The notes beneath the pieces are model-generated. The model was not told the origin of the DNA, ran no database searches, and was given only the letters and a program-made list of their open reading frames with translations. From NCBI RefSeq assembly GCF_027943725.1, contig NZ_AP025696.1, positions 783,501-847,500 of the forward strand: a stretch of 64,000 nucleotides of DNA. The letters are read 5' to 3'. The position numbers were made by a program, and so were the translations under genes. The first letter of the stretch is position 1; the number at the start of each line of letters is the position of its first letter. This document shows positions 52,864 to 60,241 of this stretch, in pieces. Source of the DNA: Nitrosophilus kaiyonis. Its GTDB lineage: Bacteria > Campylobacterota > Campylobacteria > Campylobacterales > Nitratiruptoraceae.

Positions 52864-54450
52864 ATGTTGTCTACTATAAGATCAAAATTTATTTTTATGC
52901 TTTTTTCCTCATTAATAACAATTTTTTTAATTCTTTCTATATATCTTTTAAATAGTTTCAATTCTATAATAAATAATAATGCAAAAGACAATCTAAAAAC
53001 TTTAAGCGATTCCGTATTTGTAGCTATTAGAGCGAGTATGAATCTTGGAAGCAGTGAAGAGGTAGAAAAAACATTAAAAACTATTAAAAAGATTAAGGGA
53101 ATTAAAGATATTGATATAGCAAAATCAAAAAAAGTTATAGAACTTTTTGGATTAAAATCACAATATGAAAGTTATCCAAAAGAGATTAAGGAAATTTTTA
53201 AAACAAAAAAAGTTAAATATTTTGAAAATAAAGAAAAAAGTGAGATAAGGCTGTTAAAACCAATCATTGCAACAAAAGAGTGTTTAAGCTGCCATGCAAA
53301 TAGTAAAGTAGGTGATGTTTTAGGTGTAATTGATCTTGATATTTCTCTTAGTAGTATAAAATCACAATTAAATAGTCTTAAAATTGCTTTATATTCTGGG
53401 ATAGCTGGAGCAATAATACTTCTTGTTTTAATCTTTATCTATTTTTTTAATAAAAATGTATTTAAACCTTTGAAAATATTGACTGTTAGAGCGAAAGATA
53501 TAGCAAGTGGCGAAGGAGATTTAACAAAAAGATTAAATTTTATAAAAAAAGATGAAATAGCTGAAGCTGGAAATTGGATAGATAGATTCATAGAAAAGAT
53601 ACAAAATGTAATAATAAATGCGAAAAATACAAGCAGTAAAAATTTAGAGATATCTCAAAAATTAAAAAAAGAGTCTGAAGATATAGAAAATAGACTTAAA
53701 TTTGGAATTGAGCTTGTAGAAAAAAGTGTTGAAAAAGGAAAAGGTGTTCACATAAGTTTAAATGATAGCTTAAATAGTATAAAAAATTCTCAAGAAAATG
53801 TTAATAGAGCAAAAGAAGAGATAGAAAATATTAAAAATGAGATTTCAAATCTATCTGCTAAAGTAAACAATCAATCAAAATATGGTCTCAAATTGGCAGA
53901 AAAATTAAACAATTTAACCAATAGAGCAGATTCAGTAAAAGAGATACTTAGTGTAATTTCAGATATAGCAAATAAAACAAACCTTTTAGCTTTAAATGCT
54001 GCCATAGAGGCTGCAAGGAGTGGAGAGCATGGAAAGGGTTTTGCAGTTGTTGCTGAAGAAGTTAGAAGACTTGCAGAGCAGTCTCAAGATAGTTTAAGTG
54101 ATATTGAAGAGACAATTAATCTAATAATAGAGGATATTTTAGAAACATCCAAAATGATGAATGAAAATGCAAAAGAGTTAAATCTATTAACTGAAGTTTC
54201 TAAAAAGAGTGAAGAGAGTATGGTTAATACAACAAAATTTATGGATGAAGTTGATAAAATTAGTAAAGAGTCTTTAAATCTATCTAAAAATCTTGCAAAT
54301 GAAGTTGAAGAGATTCTCTCACAAATAGAAAAAATTAAAGATGTATCTTTTGAGAATATAGAAAGTGTTGATGAAATGAAAGATATGGTGGAAGAGATAA
54401 ATAGAGTCGCCCAAAATCTTAATCAAATTCTTTCTAATTTTAAAACCTAA
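52864..54450 (+). CDS. Methyl-accepting chemotaxis protein with a c-type heme periplasmic domain
   Basis: This 528-residue receptor has TM1 (about 10-31), a periplasmic sensor domain (32-172) with a single c-type heme motif CLSCH (C140, C143, H144), TM2 (173-195), a HAMP region (196-250) and a cytoplasmic signalling hairpin with the conserved tip [20 protein letters not shown] and [15 protein letters not shown]. The heme motif faces the periplasm, the right side for cytochrome c assembly. Heme chemoreceptors of this kind (DcrA of Desulfovibrio, GSU0582/0935 of Geobacter) sense redox or gas ligands. Ligand here unknown. The gene stands alone; its partners CheA/CheW are not in the window. Confidence 0.9.
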   Translation: MLSTIRSKFIFMLFSSLITIFLILSIYLLNSFNSIINNNAKDNLKTLSDSVFVAIRASMNLGSSEEVEKTLKTIKKIKGIKDIDIAKSKKVIELFGLKSQYESYPKEIKEIFKTKKVKYFENKEKSEIRLLKPIIATKECLSCHANSKVGDVLGVIDLDISLSSIKSQLNSLKIALYSGIAGAIILLVLIFIYFFNKNVFKPLKILTVRAKDIASGEGDLTKRLNFIKKDEIAEAGNWIDRFIEKIQNVIINAKNTSSKNLEISQKLKKESEDIENRLKFGIELVEKSVEKGKGVHISLNDSLNSIKNSQENVNRAKEEIENIKNEISNLSAKVNNQSKYGLKLAEKLNNLTNRADSVKEILSVISDIANKTNLLALNAAIEAARSGEHGKGFAVVAEEVRRLAEQSQDSLSDIEETINLIIEDILETSKMMNENAKELNLLTEVSKKSEESMVNTTKFMDEVDKISKESLNLSKNLANEVEEILSQIEKIKDVSFENIESVDEMKDMVEEINRVAQNLNQILSNFKT

Positions 54451-54516
54451 CTTTTCCACAATTTTTCCCCAATTTTTTTTTATCATCTCTTAAAGAAAAG
54501 TTTTAGGAGGTGATAA

Positions 54517-55041
54517 ATGAAAAGGATACCTTTTACTTTTTTGATTCTGTTTGCTTCAATAAATCTTTTTGCAGAATCTTTTAGCTATGTTGAACATATA
54601 AAAGTTTCAAGAAGTGAACCAGTTTTTAGAACCATTATAAAAAGAGTACCATATCAAGAGTGTTGGTATGAAGATGTACCGGTAGAATATGATATAGATG
54701 AAGATGTAAATGTAATAGAAGATAATATTGGTCCATTAATAGGTGGGATTGCAGGAGGTGTTATAGGACATCAGATAGGAAAAGGAAGCGGAAAGACTGC
54801 TGCTACAATAGGAGGAGCGATAGTTGGTACTATTGTTGGTAAAAATTTATCAAAAAAAGAGAGAAGATATTATGATAGAGAGTATAAAAGAGTAAGAAAA
54901 TGTAGAACAAGGTATGATGAACATGAAGAGAGAGTTCAAAGAGGATATAAAAATTATGCATATTATAATGGAAAAGAGATAGTAAAATTTAGTAAAAGAC
55001 CATTAAATAGAATAAAAATATATGTAACTGTATCTTATTGA
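54517..55041 (+). CDS. Exported glycine-zipper (2TM, SlyB/UmoD-like) protein
   Basis: The 174-residue protein has a signal peptide (MKRIPFTFLILFASINLFA, cleavage after about residue 19) and a glycine-zipper region (IGPLIGGIAGGVIGHQIGKG, then TIGGAIVGTIVGKNL; residues about 71-107), typical of 2TM outer-envelope glycine zippers. Flanking parts are charged and Tyr-rich (YYDREYKRVRKCRTRYDEHEE, core). No lipobox. Two Cys (C49, C128) may form a disulfide. Function unknown; the family is linked to envelope stress. Strong AGGAGG site. Confidence 0.8.
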   Translation: MKRIPFTFLILFASINLFAESFSYVEHIKVSRSEPVFRTIIKRVPYQECWYEDVPVEYDIDEDVNVIEDNIGPLIGGIAGGVIGHQIGKGSGKTAATIGGAIVGTIVGKNLSKKERRYYDREYKRVRKCRTRYDEHEERVQRGYKNYAYYNGKEIVKFSKRPLNRIKIYVTVSY

Positions 55042-55135
55042 TATTTATTATTATTTGCCTTTGCTAATTTAAGGATTTTCTATAAAAAATTATAATAATA
55101 TTAAATTATAATTTTAATTTTGAGCAAGGGCTATA

Positions 55136-55549
55136 ATGAAAAAAATATCAATAAAAGAGGCTTCAAAAATATTAGGTATTTCAGAGCAAGCTGTAAGAAA
55201 AAGAATAAGCAGAGGAACATTAGATTCTGTAAAAGAAAATGGTCATATATATGTAATTTTGGAAGATGATAGTGATAAAAAAATGCAAGCTGATGATTAT
55301 GAGATGTTTTTTAAATTTTTTATGGATGAGATTGAGAAAAAAGATTTAGAGATTGAAGAGTTAAAAAACATAATAAAAGAGAAGGATGAAAAAATAGAAA
55401 AGCTTCAAGATGAAGTAAAAGAGGCTTTAAGAGAAAGTACCAAACTGTCGCAGGGAGTTCATATAGAAGCTAGAAAACTTATAGAGACTTTTTTACCTAT
55501 GCTTGAAGATTTCTCATCTAAAAAAAGCAAAAAAAAGAAAAAGTCTTAA
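55136..55549 (+). CDS. HTH plus coiled-coil protein (possibly DUF3972-like), unknown role
   Basis: The 137-residue protein starts with a MerR/excisionase-like helix-turn-helix (SIKEASKILGISEQAVRKRISRG, core KILGISEQAVRKRIS, about residues 11-26), followed by a long coiled coil (about 68-110, heptad-rich EELKNIIKEKDEKIEKLQDE) and a Lys-rich tail (SKKSKKKKKS). This HTH-coiled-coil plan is seen in chromosome- or plasmid-associated DNA-binding proteins. It may belong to DUF3972, which I recall from Campylobacterota; not checked. It lies between the glycine-zipper gene and the RRM gene, without overlap. Confidence 0.65.
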   Translation: MKKISIKEASKILGISEQAVRKRISRGTLDSVKENGHIYVILEDDSDKKMQADDYEMFFKFFMDEIEKKDLEIEELKNIIKEKDEKIEKLQDEVKEALRESTKLSQGVHIEARKLIETFLPMLEDFSSKKSKKKKKS

Positions 55550-55569
55550 ATATTTATAAAATTAAAGCT

Positions 55570-55597
55570 TTGACATTTAACTAAAAAGTGGTATAAT
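55570..55597 (+). promoter_or_regulatory. Consensus sigma70 promoter of the RRM gene
   Basis: TTGACA (55570-55575) and TATAAT (55592-55597) are perfect boxes with a 16-base spacer. Such a full -35 box is unusual in Campylobacterota, where this box is usually degenerate, and predicts strong transcription starting near 55605. Confidence 0.85.
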
Positions 55598-55620
55598 GTT
55601 TTACTCTTTTAATTTTGAAA

Positions 55621-55671
55621 GTCCCTTGGGCTTTTGATCTTTGAAAGAGACGCATTTTATTTCAAAGGGAC
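55621..55671 (+). promoter_or_regulatory. RRM gene leader: ribosome binding site held in a hairpin
   Basis: GTCCCTT (55621-55627) is exactly complementary to AAGGGAC (55665-55671), and the latter contains the ribosome binding site AAAGGGA (55664-55670) that serves the ATG at 55678. Closed, the stem would block initiation; opened (by heat, an RNA chaperone or the product itself) it would allow it. The 37-base loop contains CTTTGAAAGAG, a second small inverted repeat. Confidence 0.6.
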
Positions 55672-55677
55672 AACGCA

Positions 55678-55947
55678 ATGAAGCAAATTTATGTAGGTAA
55701 TTTACCTTACAGATCAGGTGAAGAGGAAGTTAGAGAACTATTCTCTCAATATGGTGAAGTTAATTCTGTTAAATTGATAACAGATAGAGAAACAGGAAGA
55801 CCAAGAGGATTTGGTTTTGTTGAGATGGAAGATGATGGTGCTTTAAAAGCAATTGAAGCGCTTGATGGTAAAGAGTTTGAAGGTAGAACTTTAAGAGTTA
55901 ATGAAGCTAGACCTAGAGAAAATAGACCAAGAAGAGAATTTAACTAA
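55678..55947 (+). CDS. RRM-domain RNA-binding protein
   Basis: This 89-residue protein is a single RNA recognition motif: RNP2 IYVGNL (4-9), RNP1 RGFGFVEM (43-50), then a short Arg-rich tail (ARPRENRPRREFN). It resembles the bacterial glycine-rich RNA-binding proteins (Rbp family) known from cyanobacteria and also present in proteobacteria, some of which respond to cold. A near-perfect promoter and a leader that traps the ribosome binding site suggest strong, post-transcriptionally controlled expression, possibly autoregulated. The 3-prime end shares a bidirectional terminator with the polymerase gene. Confidence 0.93.
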   Translation: MKQIYVGNLPYRSGEEEVRELFSQYGEVNSVKLITDRETGRPRGFGFVEMEDDGALKAIEALDGKEFEGRTLRVNEARPRENRPRREFN

Positions 55948-55960
55948 TATTCTCCATTAG

Positions 55961-55983
55961 TATGAGCGGTTATTCCGCTCATA
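55961..55983. terminator. Bidirectional terminator between the RRM gene and dinB
   Basis: TATGAGCGG (55961-55969), loop TTATT, CCGCTCATA (55975-55983): a perfect 9-bp stem between convergent genes, including the stop codon of dinB (55979-55981, minus strand). T-rich sequence follows on the plus strand. Confidence 0.8.
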
Positions 55984-57235
55984 TCATTTCAATCCCCCAT
56001 TTTAAAATATCAGTTCCATATCTATTTCTAATCTTCATATTTTGTATCGATAGATTGTGCTGTTTTATATCTTCTTTATAACTTAAAATATCAAAAATTT
56101 TTTTATCATAAAATTTTGAACAACTCATACTCAATCTTATAATATTTGAGTATGGATATATATCACTTTTTTGAAAAAGATCTATCATAATATCTTTTAA
56201 AAGTTTTTCATTAAAAGGTTTTAATACCCTTTTGTGAGATTTTGATTTTTCTTTAAAATCATATTTTATAGAAAAATAGTAATATGATGGAAAAAGATTT
56301 AGTTTTTCAATAGAGTAGGCTAAAAATCTACTCATTATTATAACTCTTCTTTTTATCTCTTCTCTATTTTTTAAAGGGTCAATTGTTCTTGAAATTCCTA
56401 TCGATTTTCTTGGATGAGAAGTTAAAATTGGTTCATTATCAATACCTAAAACTCTTTTATATAGTGTGATACCTGGAGTTTTCCAGCTATAAAAAAGAGA
56501 TTTTGCATTTTTAATATCTCCAAGATTAAATATTTTTAATCTATTAAGTCTTTTTGCAAATCCTTTTCCAATTCCTGGAAACTCCTCTATAGGAATATCT
56601 CTAATAAAATTTTCCACATCTTTAACAATTTTTATACCATTTGGTTTGGCAAAAGATGTGGCAAGTTTTGCTATCCATTTACTTTTAGCGGCTCCTATAG
56701 ATATAGGAAGCTCAAACTTTTCTTTTATCTCTTTTTGGAGAGATTTTAAAAATATTTCAATATCCTTTTCTTCAATATAGCCACTTAAATCGCCAAAAAA
56801 TTCATCAATACTAAATTGCTCAACAAGAGGAATCTTTTTTTCTAAAAAATTTTTCAATTCATGAGAAAGAGAGTGATAATAAAGATGATTTGGTGGTACA
56901 ACAATTAACTTAGGATAAATATTTAGTGCCTCTTTTATACTCATACCTGTTTTTATGCCATATTTTCTTGCTTCATAACTTGCTGTTATAATGATGCCTC
57001 TTATTTTTTTTCCTTCTACAAAATAGTTTTTAAAAGTTGTATTAGAGTTATAAAAGATATTTGGCACAAAGGCGCCTTCATTTTTTTGTTCAATTTCAAC
57101 CTTTTTCTGTCCTTTTTTATCAAAGATAAAAGGGTCTCCTCTTCCTCCCACCGCTGCTGGAATATCTCTTAGTTTAGGATTTTTTATCCTTTCTGCTGAT
57201 ATAAAAAAGGAGTCTAAATCAAGATGTATTTTCAT
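55979..57235 (-). CDS. dinB: Y-family DNA polymerase (DNA polymerase IV type)
   Basis: The 418-residue protein is a translesion polymerase. MKIHLDLDSFFISAER holds the first catalytic Asp pair, SIDEFFGDLSG (about 142-152) the second acidic motif, and GIGKGFAKRLNRL (about 220-232) the helix-hairpin-helix; the little finger domain follows. Between the first motif and the SYEARKYGIKTGMS stretch there is an insertion of about 40 residues relative to E. coli DinB (about 32-75, GGRGDPFIFDKKGQ to EGKKIRG), as in other Campylobacterota. The C-terminus has no clear clamp-binding motif. Divergent from an S24 repressor, which suggests damage-inducible control. Confidence 0.9.
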   Translation of the reverse strand: MKIHLDLDSFFISAERIKNPKLRDIPAAVGGRGDPFIFDKKGQKKVEIEQKNEGAFVPNIFYNSNTTFKNYFVEGKKIRGIIITASYEARKYGIKTGMSIKEALNIYPKLIVVPPNHLYYHSLSHELKNFLEKKIPLVEQFSIDEFFGDLSGYIEEKDIEIFLKSLQKEIKEKFELPISIGAAKSKWIAKLATSFAKPNGIKIVKDVENFIRDIPIEEFPGIGKGFAKRLNRLKIFNLGDIKNAKSLFYSWKTPGITLYKRVLGIDNEPILTSHPRKSIGISRTIDPLKNREEIKRRVIIMSRFLAYSIEKLNLFPSYYYFSIKYDFKEKSKSHKRVLKPFNEKLLKDIMIDLFQKSDIYPYSNIIRLSMSCSKFYDKKIFDILSYKEDIKQHNLSIQNMKIRNRYGTDILKWGIEMI

Positions 57236-57360
57236 GAGAACTCCTTTATAAAATTTATAATTTATTAATAAATAATTAACAAAATAATAATATAATTATG
57301 AAAATTGTCTAAAAAAGTTAATAATTTGTTAACTATTTGGATTTCGGTCAAATTTAATTG
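57236..57360. promoter_or_regulatory. dinB-repressor intergenic region with possible operator
   Basis: This AT-rich stretch between the divergent genes contains GTTAATAATTTGTTAAC (57317-57333), an inverted repeat with 5-base arms, just upstream of a possible minus-strand promoter for dinB (TAGACA then TATTAT with a 16-base gap, reading 57310 to 57283). A related half-site ATTAAC is at 57275-57280. The palindrome is a candidate binding site for the adjacent S24 repressor, by position only. Confidence 0.4.
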
Positions 57361-57480
57361 AGTAAGGTGAGTGAGAAAGTAGGAGAGTTAGAAAGTGGAG
57401 AAGAGGTATAGTGGAATAGGAGGTAAGGAGGTAAGCAGTGAAGCTGTGAAGGTGTGAAGCAGTGAAGCTGTGAAGCGGCC
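57361..57480 (+). repeat. One-sided purine-rich degenerate repeat block upstream of the S24 repressor
   Basis: About 115 bases are almost free of C on the plus strand and consist of shifting short units: GTGAGTGAGAAAGTAGGAG, GTTAGAAAGTGGAG, AGGAGGTAAGGAGGTAAG, then a clean direct repeat GCAGTGAAGCTGTGAAG seen twice (57436-57452 and 57461-57477). No clear complementary arm follows, except short matches in 57481-57505 (CCAATTCCCAATA, CTAATGACTAATG). It is the most complex member of the repeat family. Confidence 0.6.
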
Positions 57481-57527
57481 AATTCCCAATATACCAATAT
57501 CTAATGACTAATGTTAAAAGGAGAACA

Positions 57528-58181
57528 ATGCTTTCTTTTATTGAAGTTATGGATAGGATAAAAGATATTTTATCAAGTGAAATGGGAGATAAAAAGGTTT
57601 ATGATAAGGATGTTGCAAAAATACTTGGATTATCAAAAGAGCATTTTAGTGTGCTTAAAAAAAGAGGCAAGATTCCTTTAAAGGAAGTTGCAAATTTTTG
57701 TGCAAAAAGAGATATAAGTATAAACTGGATTTTATTTGACCAAAATCCAAAAAGTTTATGTAATTCCACAGAAAAATATGCTTATGTAAAATATTTTAAA
57801 GATATAAATGCAAGTGCTGGAGGAGGTGCAATAAATTATGATTCAGAAGAGGAGAAACTCTATTTGGATGAAAATATTATAAAGATTTTAGGAAAAGAGA
57901 ATATTAAAAATATAGAGGCTTTAAATGTTATTGGAGATTCAATGGAGCCTATGCTAAAAGATGGAAGTATTGTTTTTATAGATAGAACACAAAAAGATAT
58001 AAAAAAAGGTGGAGTATTTGTTATTTCTACAAATGGAGGAGTGTTTATAAAAAGAGTTGTTTTAAAAACAGATGGAAGTGTTGAACTTATATCTGAAAAT
58101 CCTCTCTATCCAAAGGAGAATATAAATATAGATGAAATAATAATATTAGGAAAGGTCGTAGGTTCTGTTGAAAAATTATAA
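57528..58181 (+). CDS. S24-family (LexA/CI-like) repressor with HTH and self-cleavage domain
   Basis: From the ATG at 57528 (behind AAAAGGAGAA) the protein has 217 residues. An N-terminal helix-turn-helix (DKDVAKILGLSKEHFSVLKKRG, core KDVAKILGLSKEHFSVL, about 27-43) is followed by an S24 peptidase domain with cleavage-site Ala-Gly (ASAGGG, about 95-100), catalytic Ser138 (GDSMEP) and Lys175 (FIKRVV). The layout is that of phage CI or LexA-type repressors cleaved after DNA damage. Campylobacterota usually lack LexA. It is divergent from dinB, so SOS-like control of dinB is the obvious idea. An upstream in-frame ATG (57504) lies in repeat sequence. Confidence 0.9.
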   Translation: MLSFIEVMDRIKDILSSEMGDKKVYDKDVAKILGLSKEHFSVLKKRGKIPLKEVANFCAKRDISINWILFDQNPKSLCNSTEKYAYVKYFKDINASAGGGAINYDSEEEKLYLDENIIKILGKENIKNIEALNVIGDSMEPMLKDGSIVFIDRTQKDIKKGGVFVISTNGGVFIKRVVLKTDGSVELISENPLYPKENINIDEIIILGKVVGSVEKL

Positions 58182-58299
58182 AATATATTTAAGATTTAAA
58201 TAGTAAAATAGTTTATAAAACTATATTTATTTTTATAAAAAAGCTTTAAATAGTTTTATTTGAAACGTTTTTGTAACATTTAAAAGGTAAAATTTTCTT

Positions 58300-59052
58300 A
58301 TGATTTTTAAAATATATTTTAAATACTTTATTATCAATCTTTTAATTGTTTTTATGCTTGGTTTTATCCAGCAATATATTTTATACCCTCCATTTTATAT
58401 AAAATATATTTATTTTATTATTCCTATTTTAATAGCAGCTCTGCTTGCAATATTTCCTGCAATATTAGAATATAAAAATAGAGATTTAAAAGAGGAAATT
58501 GAAAATATCAATAAAAAAAGAATTAAATTAAGAGATAGAGCAATCCAAAAAAATCATGAACTAAATATTAAAGGAAAGCTTGATGCTCTTACAGGAGCTT
58601 TAAATAAGAGAGCTTTTAATGAGATAATTGGATATAAAATAATGGAATCTAAACATTTTAAAACGCCTCTTACAATGATTATTTTTGATATAGACCTTTT
58701 TAAAAAAATTAATGATACATATGGACATCCTGTAGGGGATAAAGTTTTATCTGAATTTGCTTCTGTTATTAGAAGAAATATAAGAAAATCAGAAATTTTT
58801 GTTAGATGGGGTGGTGAAGAGTTTATCATTTTACTTCAAAATACAACACTTTATAATGGTACCATGGTAGCAGAAAAATTAAGAAAAGCTATAGAAAATC
58901 ATATTTTTCCTGAAGTTAAAAAAGTTACTGCAAGTTTTGGAGTAACACCATTGAAAGATGATGATACAATAGAGAGTTTTATAAAAAGAGCTGATGAAGC
59001 CCTTTATTATGCAAAAGAAAATGGTAGAAACAGAGTTGAGGTGAAAAAATAA
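58300..59052 (+). CDS. Membrane-bound diguanylate cyclase (GGDEF domain)
   Basis: The 250-residue protein has two N-terminal transmembrane helices (about 5-24 and 32-52), a short coiled linker (60-85) and a GGDEF domain with LDALTGALNKRAF at its start, FDIDLFKKINDTYGHPVGD, the active-site RWGGEEF (about 168-174) and the end RADEALYYAKENGRNR. It should make cyclic di-GMP. The inhibitory I-site (RxxD five residues before the active site) reads RKSE, so product feedback at this site is unlikely. No sensor domain beyond the membrane part. Its last bases (GAGGTG) form the ribosome binding site of the next gene. Confidence 0.92.
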   Translation: MIFKIYFKYFIINLLIVFMLGFIQQYILYPPFYIKYIYFIIPILIAALLAIFPAILEYKNRDLKEEIENINKKRIKLRDRAIQKNHELNIKGKLDALTGALNKRAFNEIIGYKIMESKHFKTPLTMIIFDIDLFKKINDTYGHPVGDKVLSEFASVIRRNIRKSEIFVRWGGEEFIILLQNTTLYNGTMVAEKLRKAIENHIFPEVKKVTASFGVTPLKDDDTIESFIKRADEALYYAKENGRNRVEVKK

Positions 59053-59792
59053 AAAGATTAATAATATATGGAGATATTCACGGATGTTTAGATGAGTTTG
59101 TAACTCTTAGGGAAAAGATAGGAATAAAAAAAGATGATATTGAGATAATAGTTGGAGATTTTTTAAATAAAGGCCCCTTTTCGATAGAAACTCTTCATTT
59201 TATAAAATCTAATAATATTTCTGCTATTAGAGGAAATCATGAAGATAAATTTATAAGATATTTTGATCATGAAAAGTTAAAAAAAGAGTTTGGTCAAAAA
59301 AATCCAATGAAATTAAACTCCTTGGAAGAGAAAATTTTTCAAAATTTAAAAATTGAAGATATTAAATTTTTAAAATCACAGCCTTTTTTCATAAAGATAA
59401 AAAACTTAACGGTTGTTCATGCAGGAGTGACAAATACTATTTTTTTGGAAAATGCTACGAAAAAAGATTTTGCAAAAGTTATGAGATTAAGATTTGTTGA
59501 TGAATATGGAAATTTTGTTTCCTTAAATGATATTTCTAAAAAAGCTTGCTGCTATTGGAGTGAAGTGTATGATGGGCATGATGGTTTTATAGTTTATGGA
59601 CATCAACCATTTTTAAAACCAAAAATAGATAGATTTTCAATAGGAATTGATACTGGATGTGTTTATGGTAACAGATTAACTGCAGTTATTTTTAATATAT
59701 TAAATGATGAAGTTATAATTCCTTCATATAGATTTGAATCAGTTAAAGCAAAAAATATTTATGCAAAAAGAGAAAAACCGTGGCTGATATAA
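59049..59792 (+). CDS. Calcineurin-like metallophosphatase (PrpE/ApaH-like) with a non-standard start
   Basis: The frame carries the metallophosphatase motifs GDIHG (59070-59084), GDFLNKGP (about 59154-59177) and GNHED (about 59235-59249), then HAG and GHQP further on (for example VVHAGVTNT, YGHQPFLKP), as in ApaH/PrpE-type Ser/Thr or dinucleotide phosphatases. The frame opens at 59040 and has no ATG, GTG or TTG before GDIHG; the first ATG (59307) would remove all metal-binding motifs. The best start is ATA at 59049, 5 bases after GAGGTG and overlapping the GGDEF stop as ATAA, giving about 247 residues. It overlaps the next gene by 13 bases. Confidence 0.75.
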   Translation: MKRLIIYGDIHGCLDEFVTLREKIGIKKDDIEIIVGDFLNKGPFSIETLHFIKSNNISAIRGNHEDKFIRYFDHEKLKKEFGQKNPMKLNSLEEKIFQNLKIEDIKFLKSQPFFIKIKNLTVVHAGVTNTIFLENATKKDFAKVMRLRFVDEYGNFVSLNDISKKACCYWSEVYDGHDGFIVYGHQPFLKPKIDRFSIGIDTGCVYGNRLTAVIFNILNDEVIIPSYRFESVKAKNIYAKREKPWLI

Positions 59793-60241
59793 AATTTTTA
59801 GCAGATGTTCATTTAGGGAGAGTTGCAAAATATTTAAGACTTCTTGGATTTGATACTCTATATTTTACAAATATTGAAGATAATAAGATTATAGAAATAG
59901 CAAAAAATGAAAATAGAATTGTATTAACTAAAGATAAGATACTTTGCGAAAGATTAAAAAAAAGCTGCTATCTTGTAAAATCAAAAAAACCGATAGAGCA
60001 AATAAAAGAGATTGCAAAACATTTTGATCTTAAAAAATATGCAAAACCTTTTACAAGATGTATAAAAGATAATGCTTTACTTGAAGATATTGAAAAAAGT
60101 AAAATTGAAGACAAGCTTCCTCCAAAAGTTAAAAAATTTTATAACAGTTTTAAAATATGTCCAAAATGTCATCAAATATATTGGCTTGGAAGCCATTATG
60201 AAAAAATGGAAAAATTTATAAAAGAGCTTTTAGATTATTAA
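59780..60241 (+). CDS. Mut7-C RNase-like domain protein (DUF82) with zinc ribbon
   Basis: The 153-residue protein starts at a GTG (59780) within the phosphatase gene. It has the Mut7-C (PIN-like fold) pattern FLADVHLGRVAKYLRLLGFDTLYF (core VHLGRVAKYLRLLGFDTLYF), NRIVLTKDKILCERL with conserved acidic residues, and a C-terminal zinc ribbon with FTRCI and CPKCHQIYWLGSHYEKM (core). Such proteins are predicted RNases or RNA-binding proteins; few have been studied. Translational coupling to the metallophosphatase suggests a functional link, perhaps in RNA turnover. Its 3-prime end overlaps the convergent pcm remnant by 12 bases. Confidence 0.85.
   Translation: MADIKFLADVHLGRVAKYLRLLGFDTLYFTNIEDNKIIEIAKNENRIVLTKDKILCERLKKSCYLVKSKKPIEQIKEIAKHFDLKKYAKPFTRCIKDNALLEDIEKSKIEDKLPPKVKKFYNSFKICPKCHQIYWLGSHYEKMEKFIKELLDY

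Noticed and set aside
57504-57527. Longer start for the S24 repressor at ATG 57504
   Set aside because: The added MTNVKRRT comes from repeat-derived sequence; ATG 57528 has a good AAGGAGAA site.
59307-59792. Metallophosphatase starting at the ATG at 59307
   Set aside because: That start would drop the GDIHG, GDFLNKGP and GNHED motifs, which are in the same open frame upstream.
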